Shown: piece after piece, positions 11,601 to 22,100 of the stretch
Layout of the letters: the number at the start of each line of letters is the position of its first letter
Position numbering within the stretch: position 1 is the stretch's first letter
NCBI GenBank assembly: GCA_013423325.1
Contig: BLJB01000333.1
Span: 62,001 to 126,000 of the forward strand
Direction: 5' to 3'
DNA: 64,000 nucleotides
Source: Usnea hakonensis
Taxonomy: Eukaryota > Ascomycota > Lecanoromycetes > Lecanorales > Parmeliaceae
Position numbers and translations under genes: made by a program
Notes under the pieces: generated by a model
What the model was told of the DNA's origin: nothing
Database searches by the model: none
Seen by the model: only the letters and a program-made list of their open reading frames with translations

Positions 11601-12925
11601 CATGATCGGAAAGGACATGACCAAAATGACACTACCGGTGTCCTTTAACGAGCCAACTTCTTTATTACAACGTGTGACAGAAGACATGGTTTGTCTTTCC
11701 CGCCCCCATTTTCCGTATGAGTGAAACGGCATGGGCAGTAACCATGTTTCGGAAGCAAGATCAGAGCTCCCGCCACTCCTAGACCCTTCTTTCGCACGTG
11801 GTCATCGTCTTGACAACGGAAATGCTGACCTTCAACTCTTCGCAGGAATATACTGATCTATTAGACACGGCAGCTGACCGAGCCGATTCGACAGAGCGCA
11901 TGGTCTACGTTGCAGCATTCGCCGCAAGTGAATATGCATCGACCATTGGTCGTGTTGCTAAACCATTCAATCCGTTGCTCGGTGAGACTTATGAATACGT
12001 GAGGCCAGACAAAGGCTACCGCTTTTTCATCGAACAGGTCAGCCACCATCCACCCATTGGCGCAGCGTGGGCTGAAGCGCCGAAATGGGACTACTATGGC
12101 GAATCAGCAGTCAAGTCCAAATTTTATGGCAAGTCATTTGACATCAACCCTCTCGGCACTTGGTTCCTCAAACTCCGGCCTACAACTGGCGGTGAAGAGC
12201 TGTATACTTGGAAAAAGGTCACCTCCTCCGTGATCGGCATCATCACCGGTTCACCAACAGTCGACAACTACGGACCAATGGAAATCAAGAACTGGACCAC
12301 CGGCGAGGTCTGCACACTCGACTTCAAGCCTCGCGGCTGGAAAGCGTCTTCGGCGTATCAGGTCAACGGCAAAGTGACAGGCAAAGATGGTAAGACCAAA
12401 TGGAGCATCGGCGGTCGCTGGAACGACAAGATCTACGCTCGCTTGACCCCAGGCTTCGAGGACTCGGAGCTCAAACCTGGCAAGTCCCACGAACCGGGCT
12501 CTGACCAGGCCTTCCTGGTCTGGGAAGCCCACCCACGTCCGCCGAACATCCCATTCAACCTGACCCCCTTCGTCGTGACTTTTCAAAACCTGCCTTCCAA
12601 CCTCCGCCCCTACCTCCCGCCCACGGATACCCGTCTTCGCCCCGATCAACGCGCCATGGAAGACGGCGAGTACGACGTCGCTGCGACAGAGAAGAATCGA
12701 GTCGAGGAGAAGCAGAGGGCTAAGAGGAGGGAGAGAGAAGCCAAAGGAGAGGAGTTCGTGCCGAGATGGTTCAGTAAGGGGAAATGTGACATCACTGGGG
12801 AGGAATACTGGGTTACTAATGGGCGGTATTGGAAGGTCAGGGACGATGCTGGGAGTGGTAGTGCAAGGTGGGAGCGGATGGGAGTTGACGATATATTTGG
12901 TAAGGATGAGGAGCCGGAGAGATGA
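8639..12925 (+). CDS. OSH1: Oxysterol-binding protein OSH1/SWH1
   Basis: Five exons: 8639..8661, 8750..10838, 11000..11536, 11587..11688, 11846..12925; 1276 residues, normal for this family. It is a lipid-transfer protein at membrane contact sites. Visible in order: ankyrin repeats (about 154-345, with TTILHLAIQ, NTPLHLASMLG, GTLLHEAARKRDINLIQLLL), a PH domain (about 388-487, KGYLKKWTNYTSGYKLRWFVL), a coiled-coil region, an acidic FFAT motif (EEFFDAVD, about 802-810) that would bind the ER protein VAP/Scs2, and a C-terminal ORD with the signature EQVSHHPP near residue 978. The tiny first exon (MSNKGAEG) is inferred: the large frame opens without a good start, while ATG 8639 with donor GTAAGT and acceptor at 8749 joins in frame to HKRSKSALAMSLLHRDKSK. 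That first splice is the least certain point. Confidence 0.92.
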
Positions 12926-13159
12926 TCAATGACGAGTAAGCGGCTCTTGTGTATCAAGGCTCAAGGGTTGTTGACGGTAGCGTAGCGCAGTAATTATTGG
13001 CTCAAAAATCCTTCGTGGAGCATAGATCATCTGATATGAATTAAAACTTGGTGTACAGCCCTGACCAATCTATGCACACTCTCTTCTTCCCATGTCAAAA
13101 TGCATACAACGCTTTCTTCGCAATCTGCTCATCGCTCTTCTCCTAACCCTCATCTGCCA

Positions 13160-14845
13160 TCACACCCGCCCCGGCGCACTGATATCCCTCCTCAAATCCT
13201 CCACCATCCTCTTCCTTGGCGTCCCGTTCCCGGCCGCTATACTCCGTGCCCTACCTCTCCTCTGTCGAATTTGCTCCAAGGCTTCTTCTCGGCTGACTCC
13301 CCCTGGCGTGGCTGGCGCAGGGGTGAATGGCATGTCATCCTTGAGGGGTACGGTGATGGTTTTTGTGTAGCTGATCGTTCGTGGTGGGGGAATGGGGAGA
13401 GGACGAGGGTTGCGGGGCAAGGTGGACGCGGGAGGTGGTTGAAATGGAGTTGAGTGGAGGCTTGGGAGGTCGGAGGCTTGGGGTGTTGATTGAGAGTCCC
13501 GGGGGGAGCGCTCCGGCGTCTCTTGGATGGGAGGAGGGGAGGATGGCTTGGTTGGAGACGTTGGTGATTGTACTTTGTAAAAAGTCCCTGTTGTGGGAGA
13601 GAAGGTGAGGAGATCTTGATCCGTCTTCTCGCGCTGCAAAGAAGGCTGTCGCGGCGTGGATGGTTGCTTCTCTTTTGCTGAAGATGGGACTGGTTGGTCA
13701 TCGTGTCCCGGAAGCGATTCTGTGACTTGTTCTGCACAAGAGTTTTTGTGTTCCTCTGCGACAGTGGATGTCGTCTCCGCCACTTGCGCAGCCCAAGTGT
13801 TGTCGTGAACGTATTCGACTCCCTGTCTTTCAGCCATGCGGCAGGAGCAGCATTGGAATTGGCATTCCATTTTCATGAAGTGAACTTGGTCGTCTGCTCG
13901 AAGCCTCATCCGCTTCTCCATCCTCAGCTGTTCCCTCGCCATCCTCAGCTGGTGCTGCAACTGAGGGGCTTCCGGATCCACATTCTCCTTCATGCTCTCG
14001 CTTCTCCGTCTTCGTCTGTCTGGTGAGGCAATTTCTTCTGCATCCGTGGTCAGCGGCAGAGCAATTGCCGTCTCGACTGCTGTCCTTGCGACGTGCTCTT
14101 CTTTCAAGCTTATCTTCAGGCGAACTTGCTCTTCCTCGAAGATTTTGTTCTGCTGCTTCTCCTTCTCAAGTTCTTCTTGCAGCTCAACAAGCCGATCGTG
14201 GGTAGCCAGCATCTCCTGGTCTCTCGTATCCAGCTTCCGTCTCTGGACATTGACCTCTTCTCTCATCAACGTAGACTTGTTTCTGGTAGATTTCAGCTCT
14301 TCCTGGAGCTTCACTAAAGCGCTGGACGCCTTGAAGGCTTCTTTCCGCGCCCTTCGAACTTCCTTTTCGTATACTGTCTGTGCATGAGCCTGTGTCTCTT
14401 TGGAACGCTGCAGCTCCTCCTGTTGTCTCCATCAGCGAAGTTCTTCCGTAACGATCGATTGCCCTACCATAACACCCTCTACTCTCTCGCCAACCCTCCT
14501 TTCTCTTGCCCTACCCTCTTCCACATCTCGTCGCAACAGACGGTTCTCCTCTTTCAGCCTTCTTGTCTCGCTCTCGGCTTCCTCGCGCCCCAGTACAGCC
14601 CGTTTGAGGGCATCCTCGCCATCCTTTCTTCTCTGTGCAGCCTCCTTGCTCAAGCTGTTGAATTGTGCAACTTTGCCTTGAACATCCGAATTGCCTCGCG
14701 AATGCAGGATAAAAGCATCATTCTGAATGTTGGAGATGGAAGGTAGCGATGGCGACTGGGGGAGCTGTTGTCTGTTTGCGCGTTCTGGAGAGACGGGAAA
14801 AAGAGGAGTACCTGGAGAGGCTGGAAACCTGAAGATTGGATCCAT
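13160..14845 (-). CDS. Coiled-coil protein, function unknown
   Basis: Two exons on the minus strand, 14845..14468 and 14419..13160; 545 residues. Residues about 50-250 form a long Glu/Lys/Arg-rich coiled coil (KEAAQRRKDGEDALKRAVLG, LQEELEKEKQQNKIFEEEQ). A small Cys cluster follows (CQFQCCSCRMAERQG). The C-terminal half is Pro/Ser/Thr-rich and probably disordered, with a conserved-looking FTPAPATPGGVSREEALEQIRQRRGRARS near the end. The long frame is broken by one TGA at 14432..14434; a 48-bp GTAGGG...ACAG intron removes it, keeps phase and puts the TGA inside a good branch-site sequence (GCTGATG). A longer 63-bp in-frame alternative donor also exists. I do not recognise the family; a cytoskeletal or nuclear structural role is possible but unproven. 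It is convergent with OSH1. Confidence 0.72.
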
Positions 14846-15215
14846 GCGATTGAACGTGTTGAGGTCGATTTTTATGTCCGTGTAATCGACTGAAAAGATG
14901 CAAGTAAAAGAAAGGAGGTGATGTGAGTGAGAGTGGGAGAGATAATGTATGAGTACGAGTACAGGAAACAAAGGCGCTATGCGTTGCTGGGCAACGCCCA
15001 CTTCACGCTAATGCACCGCGCTTGATCCGGCAAATGCGGTAATAATAAAGTACATGGCTCTACTCTTCTCAGTCTTCTGACTTACTTCGAAGCAATTTCA
15101 TTTACCATGTACCATAATTTACCATGTACCATAATTGAGCCCTAGAGTAATACCAAGACTATAGAAAATGGAGAAAATGATCAGGAAAATGAAAGCCTGA
15201 GCCGCCCAAAATTCA
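14846..15215. other. Intergenic between tandem minus-strand genes
   Basis: This 370-bp stretch is the promoter side of the coiled-coil gene and the 3' side of the 752-residue gene. It contains the 17-bp direct repeat at 15101..15134. Nothing else is recognisable. Confidence 0.5.
15101..15134. repeat. 17-bp direct tandem repeat
   Basis: TTTACCATGTACCATAA occurs twice in succession at 15101..15117 and 15118..15134 without a mismatch. The unit contains the near-palindrome ACCATGTACCAT. Confidence 0.9.
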
Positions 15216-17474
15216 TCATACTCTCCGCCGTTTCCCCTTTGACTCAGTCTCGTCTTCAGCATCATCATCCTCTTCTCCCCCCTGCCTTGTCCTCTTCTTT
15301 CCTTTGGCCTCCCGAAGCTTGGATTTCCTGATCCTAATTTCTCTCTCATCGTCTAACGCTTGCTCGATTTCTAATTGCCTACGTCTTTTTTGCGCTGCGA
15401 GTATCTCTAGCTCCAACTCTCTCTCACTCTCTTCCTCCGATAACGTTGGCCGCGAGTCCTTGACAGATGCGGATCTGCCAATTTGAGATGTCACGAGTCC
15501 ATCTCGAAACTGCGTCGACCCAGATGATGGAGTGACCATGGTGTAGGGTGACGATCCTGGCGCATCTGTCATGCAGGCGTCTTGGTCACCATCCAGGTCC
15601 ACAACTTTCTCCATTGTAATCGCGCTCAATTTTCCCATGTCCCAGGTTGGTGTCTTGAACTCAACACCATACCTCGGCCTTTCGTGCGATTGTACGGTGT
15701 TCTGACCGAGAGCGTGACCATCATCGTCTTCGTCTCTGTTGCTTTTCGTACACCATACACTGGGTATCGCTGGCGGCTCATGTGTTTGCGAAAGATTGGC
15801 CCCGGAGTAATTGCAATAGTCTTGCTCTTCCTCCTCCAGGCCATCAGTTCGATAACGCCTCTCCGTTTTGGGGTTAGCCTTAAGCTGATTTTGATTCTTG
15901 TGTAAGCGAGAGAAGGCCCTTAGTTTGGCCTCCTCGCTGAGATCGCCTAGATGCCGAATTATATTTGCTCCTCTATACCCGGCCACGAACTCCCTTGCTT
16001 CGCGCAGATGAATCCTTCCTCGTCCTCCAAAGTGCAATTTTGTGACGATCAGCTGATGAGACAGAGTTCCTTTGTAGGGATGACTCGGTTGATCGTAATG
16101 AAGGCAGCCATTCGTCTCTTGGTCCGGGCATTGTTCCAACTGCGCGACCCATGGAGTCTCGTTACTTCCTCGTGCAACATTCGCGCAACAAGCTTCAACG
16201 AAGTCCTCGACAACTCTGACTTCCTCGGCAGAAAGACGAAATCTGTTCTTCCTTCCTTCCTCGTAATGGCATGGCCTACCTTTAGCTGAAACGTTAAGTC
16301 TGCTGCATATTTTTGGAAAGTTGCAGTAGCGCTCCAGGCAATATAGATGTACGTAACCTGCGTTCAGGAATGGATCATGATCTGGATGCTGGACGGAAAG
16401 CTCGTCCACTACAATAAGTAGCTGACCCTGGTTAATGGTATTGTGCATCGGACATCCAGTCATGCGGCAAGTGAGTCCGTTTGGAAACCTGCTAGCTGAC
16501 GAGGCTGGAGTCCTGTGTACCCGAAGCCTCAGAGAGCTCTTTTTCAGGTCGTGAAACCCTGCGTGGAGAGGGTGAGTGAACAAGAAGCGATTGATCTCGT
16601 CTGCCGAGAAAAACCTTGGGACCAATTCACCTAGTCGCGTGTATTGAAAAATGTCCCATGACTCAGGCGCTTGACTCAAGGGCTTATATGCCCCATTTTC
16701 GACAAATCGTTTGTTTCGGTGAATCCGAGACCCGGAAGGCTGTCCCTGATCTGCGCCTCCTCGAGGGATCTCGATGGATCTGGGTGGGTCAGTCAATTGT
16801 GCACGCCTTTCATTTCGAGGGATGGGCTCACTTTTTCCTGCTACTACCGTGCGACTTCCATCCCAGCCTTCGGCTGCACCGTTTCCGATTGAACGAGGCA
16901 GCTGCTGGATATAATTCTTCGAGTCAAGACTCATCGCTGGCTGTATTTCCTTGTTGATCAGCTGCACACTCGCAAGGAATTCCAATTCCATTGAATCTAA
17001 TGGGGGCTCGAAGTCCCCAAAATAACAGTCACTGAGGTCAGGGGGGTATACTGATGTCCCGTCACATGCTGATGGGCCCTCGAATGCGGATGCCAGATGA
17101 TCAACAGTGTTATCAGAGGATGCTGAATCGAATGTCGATTTCATCCTAGTATTTTCGTCGTCGTCAAAGTCATTCCAAGCATCGTCATCTGTGGCCGACT
17201 GCAAGCAGTTCTCCCATTGGGCAAGATCACCACTGAAGTCGGGGAGGTTGAAAATCTGGTCTTGATCTATGCCATATCCTAATACGTTAGCCGGGGTGCA
17301 CTCGTCTTGCAAGCTCTCTTGCGACAGCAGTTTTGTTGTGTTCATTGTCCCGTTCTCTTGATCAATATTGATCGCTACCGTTGTGGCACCCATGTTGTGG
17401 GACGGTATTGTGTCCGAATCAAGCGTATAGCCTACCATGGTCGTACCGATTGCTGCAATGGTACCCTCCGCCAT
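15216..17474 (-). CDS. Conserved hypothetical nuclear-type protein, Cys/His-rich core
   Basis: An uninterrupted frame of 752 codons on the minus strand. I do not recognise the family. The first 250 residues are acidic and low-complexity (ENCLQSATDDDAWNDFDDD). Residues about 260-420 look folded: a helical ELVPRFFSADEINRFLF block, then a Cys/His-rich segment (CRMTGCPMH, HLYCLERYCNFPKICSRL, CHYEEGRKNRFRLSAEEV, VEACCANVA, LEQCPD, CLHYD) that could bind zinc. After that comes HQLIVTKLHFGGRGRIHLREAREFVAGYR. The C-terminus has a Glu/Arg-rich helix (EEESERELELEILAAQKRRRQLEIEQAL) and ends in a basic KGKKRTR...KGKRRRV stretch typical of nuclear localisation signals. A chromatin or transcription role is plausible inference only. 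The start at 17474 is the first Met of the frame. Confidence 0.75.
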   Translation of the reverse strand: MAEGTIAAIGTTMVGYTLDSDTIPSHNMGATTVAINIDQENGTMNTTKLLSQESLQDECTPANVLGYGIDQDQIFNLPDFSGDLAQWENCLQSATDDDAWNDFDDDENTRMKSTFDSASSDNTVDHLASAFEGPSACDGTSVYPPDLSDCYFGDFEPPLDSMELEFLASVQLINKEIQPAMSLDSKNYIQQLPRSIGNGAAEGWDGSRTVVAGKSEPIPRNERRAQLTDPPRSIEIPRGGADQGQPSGSRIHRNKRFVENGAYKPLSQAPESWDIFQYTRLGELVPRFFSADEINRFLFTHPLHAGFHDLKKSSLRLRVHRTPASSASRFPNGLTCRMTGCPMHNTINQGQLLIVVDELSVQHPDHDPFLNAGYVHLYCLERYCNFPKICSRLNVSAKGRPCHYEEGRKNRFRLSAEEVRVVEDFVEACCANVARGSNETPWVAQLEQCPDQETNGCLHYDQPSHPYKGTLSHQLIVTKLHFGGRGRIHLREAREFVAGYRGANIIRHLGDLSEEAKLRAFSRLHKNQNQLKANPKTERRYRTDGLEEEEQDYCNYSGANLSQTHEPPAIPSVWCTKSNRDEDDDGHALGQNTVQSHERPRYGVEFKTPTWDMGKLSAITMEKVVDLDGDQDACMTDAPGSSPYTMVTPSSGSTQFRDGLVTSQIGRSASVKDSRPTLSEEESERELELEILAAQKRRRQLEIEQALDDEREIRIRKSKLREAKGKKRTRQGGEEDDDAEDETESKGKRRRV

Positions 17475-19175
17475 ATCGACTCTCTATATTGAGCGACAAA
17501 CGGATTTTCCGCGGTGATAGTCTTTGGATGTTTCAGAAGTTTGTTGTTATAAATTTTGTGGGGGGGCAGCTGGGAGGAGAAATCAGAGGAGCAAGGAAGG
17601 GTATGGGGACATTGTTAATACTTTTTGTGTGCATGACAGACAAAGAAAGTCGACAATTGCATTGTATCCTGGAACAAAGGCTCGAACGCGGTCTGCCGTA
17701 CGCTGTTGTGTGCCGGGGATAAAGCAAAGTCAATCAAAGAAATGATATAGAGACACAATGAAGCGTACAATGAAGATATCTCACAGCCATCACAACCGCT
17801 GAAGCTGCATAGAACCGATTTCTTCGTCTATTCATATGACGATATTCCAAGTTCTGTCAGTGCAGGAAACGAATAGCTAGTACATCATAAGTGTAGGATT
17901 ATCAAGAAAGCAAGATTCTCAGTGCGAACAATCTTTCGGCGGGCGATATGTCAACAAAAGCGGAAGTCGATGCGGTATAATCCTGCGTACATTGGTGGAG
18001 GAGCGAGGGCTGCGAATCGTCTTGAGTCTATGAAGGTATACAGGAACGAGTAGGCGGATCATAGATAAGAACCGGGAGCCGACATAATTAGGTGGGTTTG
18101 CAGGCTTCTCTTCTTGAATCTCTATATGCTGTAGACTCTTCAAATACTACAACTCACGGCGGACTCGCCGTCCAAGCTACCAAGAGCAATAGGGGCTTTC
18201 CGTGGATGTTAGTAGAGATTATTGTGGGATGCTTAACGAGTTCAAGTCGACGCTCTGGTTCCTACCCATGGGCTCTGGAGTCATTCTGATGTTCAGCAAT
18301 GCAGATGCCAAAAAGCGCAAGGCAGATCCAAAGTCGCCATTTCAATTTTTTACAAGGTCTCCAAGTAAGAAAATTAAAAGGACATTTCAGGAAACGCCTG
18401 TGATGAGTATCAGTATTCGTCATGTCTCCCTACAAAGCAGACAGCAAGCTTATCTAGGCTAACCTCAGTCAAAGATGTGTGCAAAATATCTAAGAAAGCT
18501 ATCGGCACTATGGTACTGAAATCATTATGTCGAGGCCAGGCCACTCTCCTGGGATTCCCCAAAGATACTACCCAGCATGTATGAGATGGTCTGAGTAGCA
18601 GGAGAGGCAGTCCGGCGAGGCAATCAGGGCTGCATCTCGCCCAACGACCAAGAATCTCTTCATCTTCGATAGGAGGCCGCGTCACGTATGAGATGGTCTG
18701 AGTAGCAGGAGAGGCAGTCCGGCGAGGCAATCAGGGCTGCATCTCGCCCAACGACCAAGATTCTCTTCATCTTCGATAGGAGGCCGCGTCACGTTGGTTC
18801 AAGATGGCCGTGATCAAGCCTGCGGTGACAATGGCAATGATGACTCAAAAAATGCCGGATGTCCTACGTGTAAGAAATGAAATCTTTAAAGCCTAAATTA
18901 AATCCGGGCTGTGGTGCCAAGGATACCGTTACGAGTTGAGTTACGAGGCTCGGTACTCCCAGTACCTTAGTTGCGCAGGTACGCTCCGCTAAAAAAGTGA
19001 AGACTAGAGCTCTACAGTGCTCTTGAAGCAGTACCGGTCGCTTGCTTGCCTGGATTTATGCGCCGCATGTCATGACAGATGCCGTTGGATAGCTCAATGT
19101 TTTCTGAGACCAAGACACCCACCTCGAGGCTACACTGTCTCTTCCCAAATCGCTACCTGGCCGGGCGCAAATACA
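17475..19175. other. Long gene-free stretch with tandem duplication
   Basis: A 1.7-kb region between two divergently transcribed genes. Open frames here are short and overlapping; none shows a family or spliceable continuation. The main structure is the 107-bp tandem duplication at 18579..18792. The open frame of the next gene extends back to 19017, but the conserved protein begins at the Met at 19176. Confidence 0.55.
18579..18792. repeat. 107-bp tandem duplication, one mismatch
   Basis: Two head-to-tail copies, 18579..18685 and 18686..18792, differ at one base only (CAAGAATCTC versus CAAGATTCTC). Unit boundaries begin GTATGAGATGG and end GCCGCGTCAC. The near identity in non-coding DNA means a recent duplication, or a collapsed or expanded assembly. 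No open frame or known element lies within it. Confidence 0.95.
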
Positions 19176-22100
19176 ATGGCGGAGGAGAATCCAGAGTTGC
19201 AAGAAAAGTTGAGGGAGCTGGAGGACGAGCTTGCAGAGGGGGAGATCACACAGAAGGGCTACCAGAAGAGGCGAACCCTCATCCTTTCTCAGTACCTTGC
19301 CCCTCCTGGAGAATCTGCCCGCGGTCTGCGCTTGCACTCGCCCGACGATACAGCTCATCCAGCCAACGATGGATCGCGTGCGGCCTCTTTTGCTGCGCTG
19401 ACCCAGCGCTCTCTTTCACCTAGGGGTGACATGGCCCAACCAAGCGCAAGGAGGGCTGGCTCCGAGGCGACTGTGGATGGCCAGAACAGCTATCCGGGAG
19501 GACCACTGGGGGTCAGAAATCCGAGCATAGGACCATCCTTGAGTGAAAATGCCTCCTACAATTCACGACCAAGTCAGGAACAAGGCCGGGGTGACGGCCA
19601 ATACGCCTTCAATCCTGCAAACGACGTCGCATACGGTAATCAGCAAGGAGCGGACTATGGGAATGGCAGTCAAACTAGGCAGTCAACTATGTTAGATCAA
19701 GCCTACTTCTCCGACTTTGAAGGCGATCAGCATGAAGCTCAGCGCGATAGCTATGGAGGGGGGCCCCAACGATACTCCACTGCCGATACATTTTCCCCAA
19801 CAGCGAATAGTGCACCTCCGATGTTGAGTAGCAGCGATTTACCTCTGCTTGGTACTTTGAAACACCAACTACCCCTGGAACCAAGGGAAGTTCCTTTCGC
19901 TGTCTACGACCCTCATAACAGCAATATACCAATGTCCAAGTTTGACAACATAGCAACTGTCTTACGCCATAGAGCACGCACGAACCCCAAACAACCTGCA
20001 TACTGGGTACTGGATCAAAAGGGCAAAGAGTTTTCGTCTATCACTTGGGAAAAATTGGCAAGCAGAGCGGAAAAGGTCGCACAAGTTATCCGAGATAAAA
20101 GTAATCTATACAGAGGAGACCGCGTCGCGCTGATATATCGCGATTCTGAGATTATAGATTTCGCTGTGGCCTTCATGGGCTGCATTATCGCCGGCGTTGT
20201 GACTGTTCCGATTAACGATTTCGACGTGTCGACTACCAACCTTGCGGATTATCGCAGACTGAATGTGATTCTTACGACCACGCAGGCGCATCTGGCGCTT
20301 ACAACTGATGTGAATCTGAAAACTTTCCAACGGGATATAACAGCCAATAAGCTCAATTGGCCCAGAGGAGTTGAGTGGTGGAAGACGAACGAATTTGGGA
20401 GCTTCCATCCGAAGAAGAAGGACGAAGTCCCACCACTGATCGTTCCCGATCTCGCGTACATCGAATTCTCAAGAGCTCCAACGGGAGACCTTCGAGGTGT
20501 TGTGATGAGTCATAGGACCATCATGCACCAAATGGCTTGCCTCAGCTCCATGCTTCAGACAATCCCTACCAACGGCAACGATACTTTCAATCCGAATCTA
20601 CGCGACAGGGCAGGAAGACCCATGACGGGATCCGGCGCAGGAGAAATATTGCTGAGTTACCTCGATCCTCGTCAAAGCATTGGTCTAATTCTGGGGCTGC
20701 TATTTACTATCTACGGCGGCCACACTACCGTTTGGATGGAGGCGCGAGCGGTGGAGACGCCCGGTCTCTATGCGAACTTAATCACTAAGTATAAAGCAAC
20801 CTTGATGATTGCGGACTATCCAGGTCTGAAACGTGCAGCCTACAATTATCAGGCAGACCCTATGACGACACGCAATTTCATGAAGAAGTTCGAGCCTAAT
20901 TTCTCGAGTGTAAAATTATGTTTGATTGATACCCTGACGGTCGATACCGAGTTTCACGAGATATTAGCGGACAGGTGGCTCCGACCTTTAAGGAACACAA
21001 GAGCGCGAGAACTCGTGGCTCCGATGCTCTGTCTTCCAGAACATGGTGGTATGGTAATCAGCGTCCGTGATTGGCTTGGTGGCGAAGAGAGGATGGGCTG
21101 TTCACTGGGAACGCATTCTCCTGATGATGATGAGATTTATGATGAGAAAAAGGATACCAAAGTCGCTGTACCAGGGAATGCATACGGCAGTCTCATCGGT
21201 GGAGGTCCGAAGAAACCGGCGGGCCCCAAAGCACGAGCGGAGCTGAGCGAGGTCCTATTAGACAAAGAATCATTAAAGACCAATGAGGTGGTGGTAGTGG
21301 CGATGGGGGATGAAGCCAGACGACGAGCAGGCAACGAGCCGGGAACTGTTCGAGTTGGAGCGTTCGGATACCCGATACCGGACGCAACCCTTGCAGTCGT
21401 AGACCCTGAAACGAGCTTACTTTGTACGCCCTTTGTCATTGGAGAGATCTGGGTTGACTCCCCCTCGCTGTCAGGTGGCTTCTGGGCGTTGCCTAAGCAC
21501 ACTGAAACAATTTTTCACGCCAGACCATACAAATTTCAGGAAGGCAACCCTACTCCCATGGCTGTTGAGCCGGAATTTCTTAGAACTGGATTGCTCGGAT
21601 GCGTCATTGACGGCAAAATCTTCATCTTAGGACTGTACGAAGATCGCCTGCGGCAGAAGGTTGAATGGGTAGAGCATGGCATGGAGGTGGCAGAGTACCG
21701 TTATTTCTTCGTTCAGCACCTCATCATCAGCATCATGAAGAACGTACCCAAGATCTACGATTGCACCGCCTTTGACGTGTTCTCAAATGATGAACATCTA
21801 CCAATTGTTTTGCTTGAATCGCACGCTGCTTCCACGGCACCTACGACCTCTGGAGGACCCCCTCGACAGCTCGACACTGCCCTTTTGGACTCATTGTCCG
21901 AACGATGCATGGAGATACTGTATCAAGAGCATCATGTGCGAGTCTACTGTGTCATGATTACAGCGCCAAACACTTTGCCAAGAGTTGTAAAGAATGGTCG
22001 ACGAGAGATTGGCAATATGCTGTGTCGGAAAGAGTTCGACTTAGGTTCCTTACCCTGCGTACACGTCAAATTCGGCGTTGAGCGAGCTGTACTGAATCTA

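Noticed and set aside
14432..14434. Programmed UGA readthrough or selenocysteine in the coiled-coil gene
   Set aside because: An in-frame 48-bp intron with donor, branch site and acceptor explains the TGA more simply, and filamentous ascomycetes lack selenoprotein machinery.
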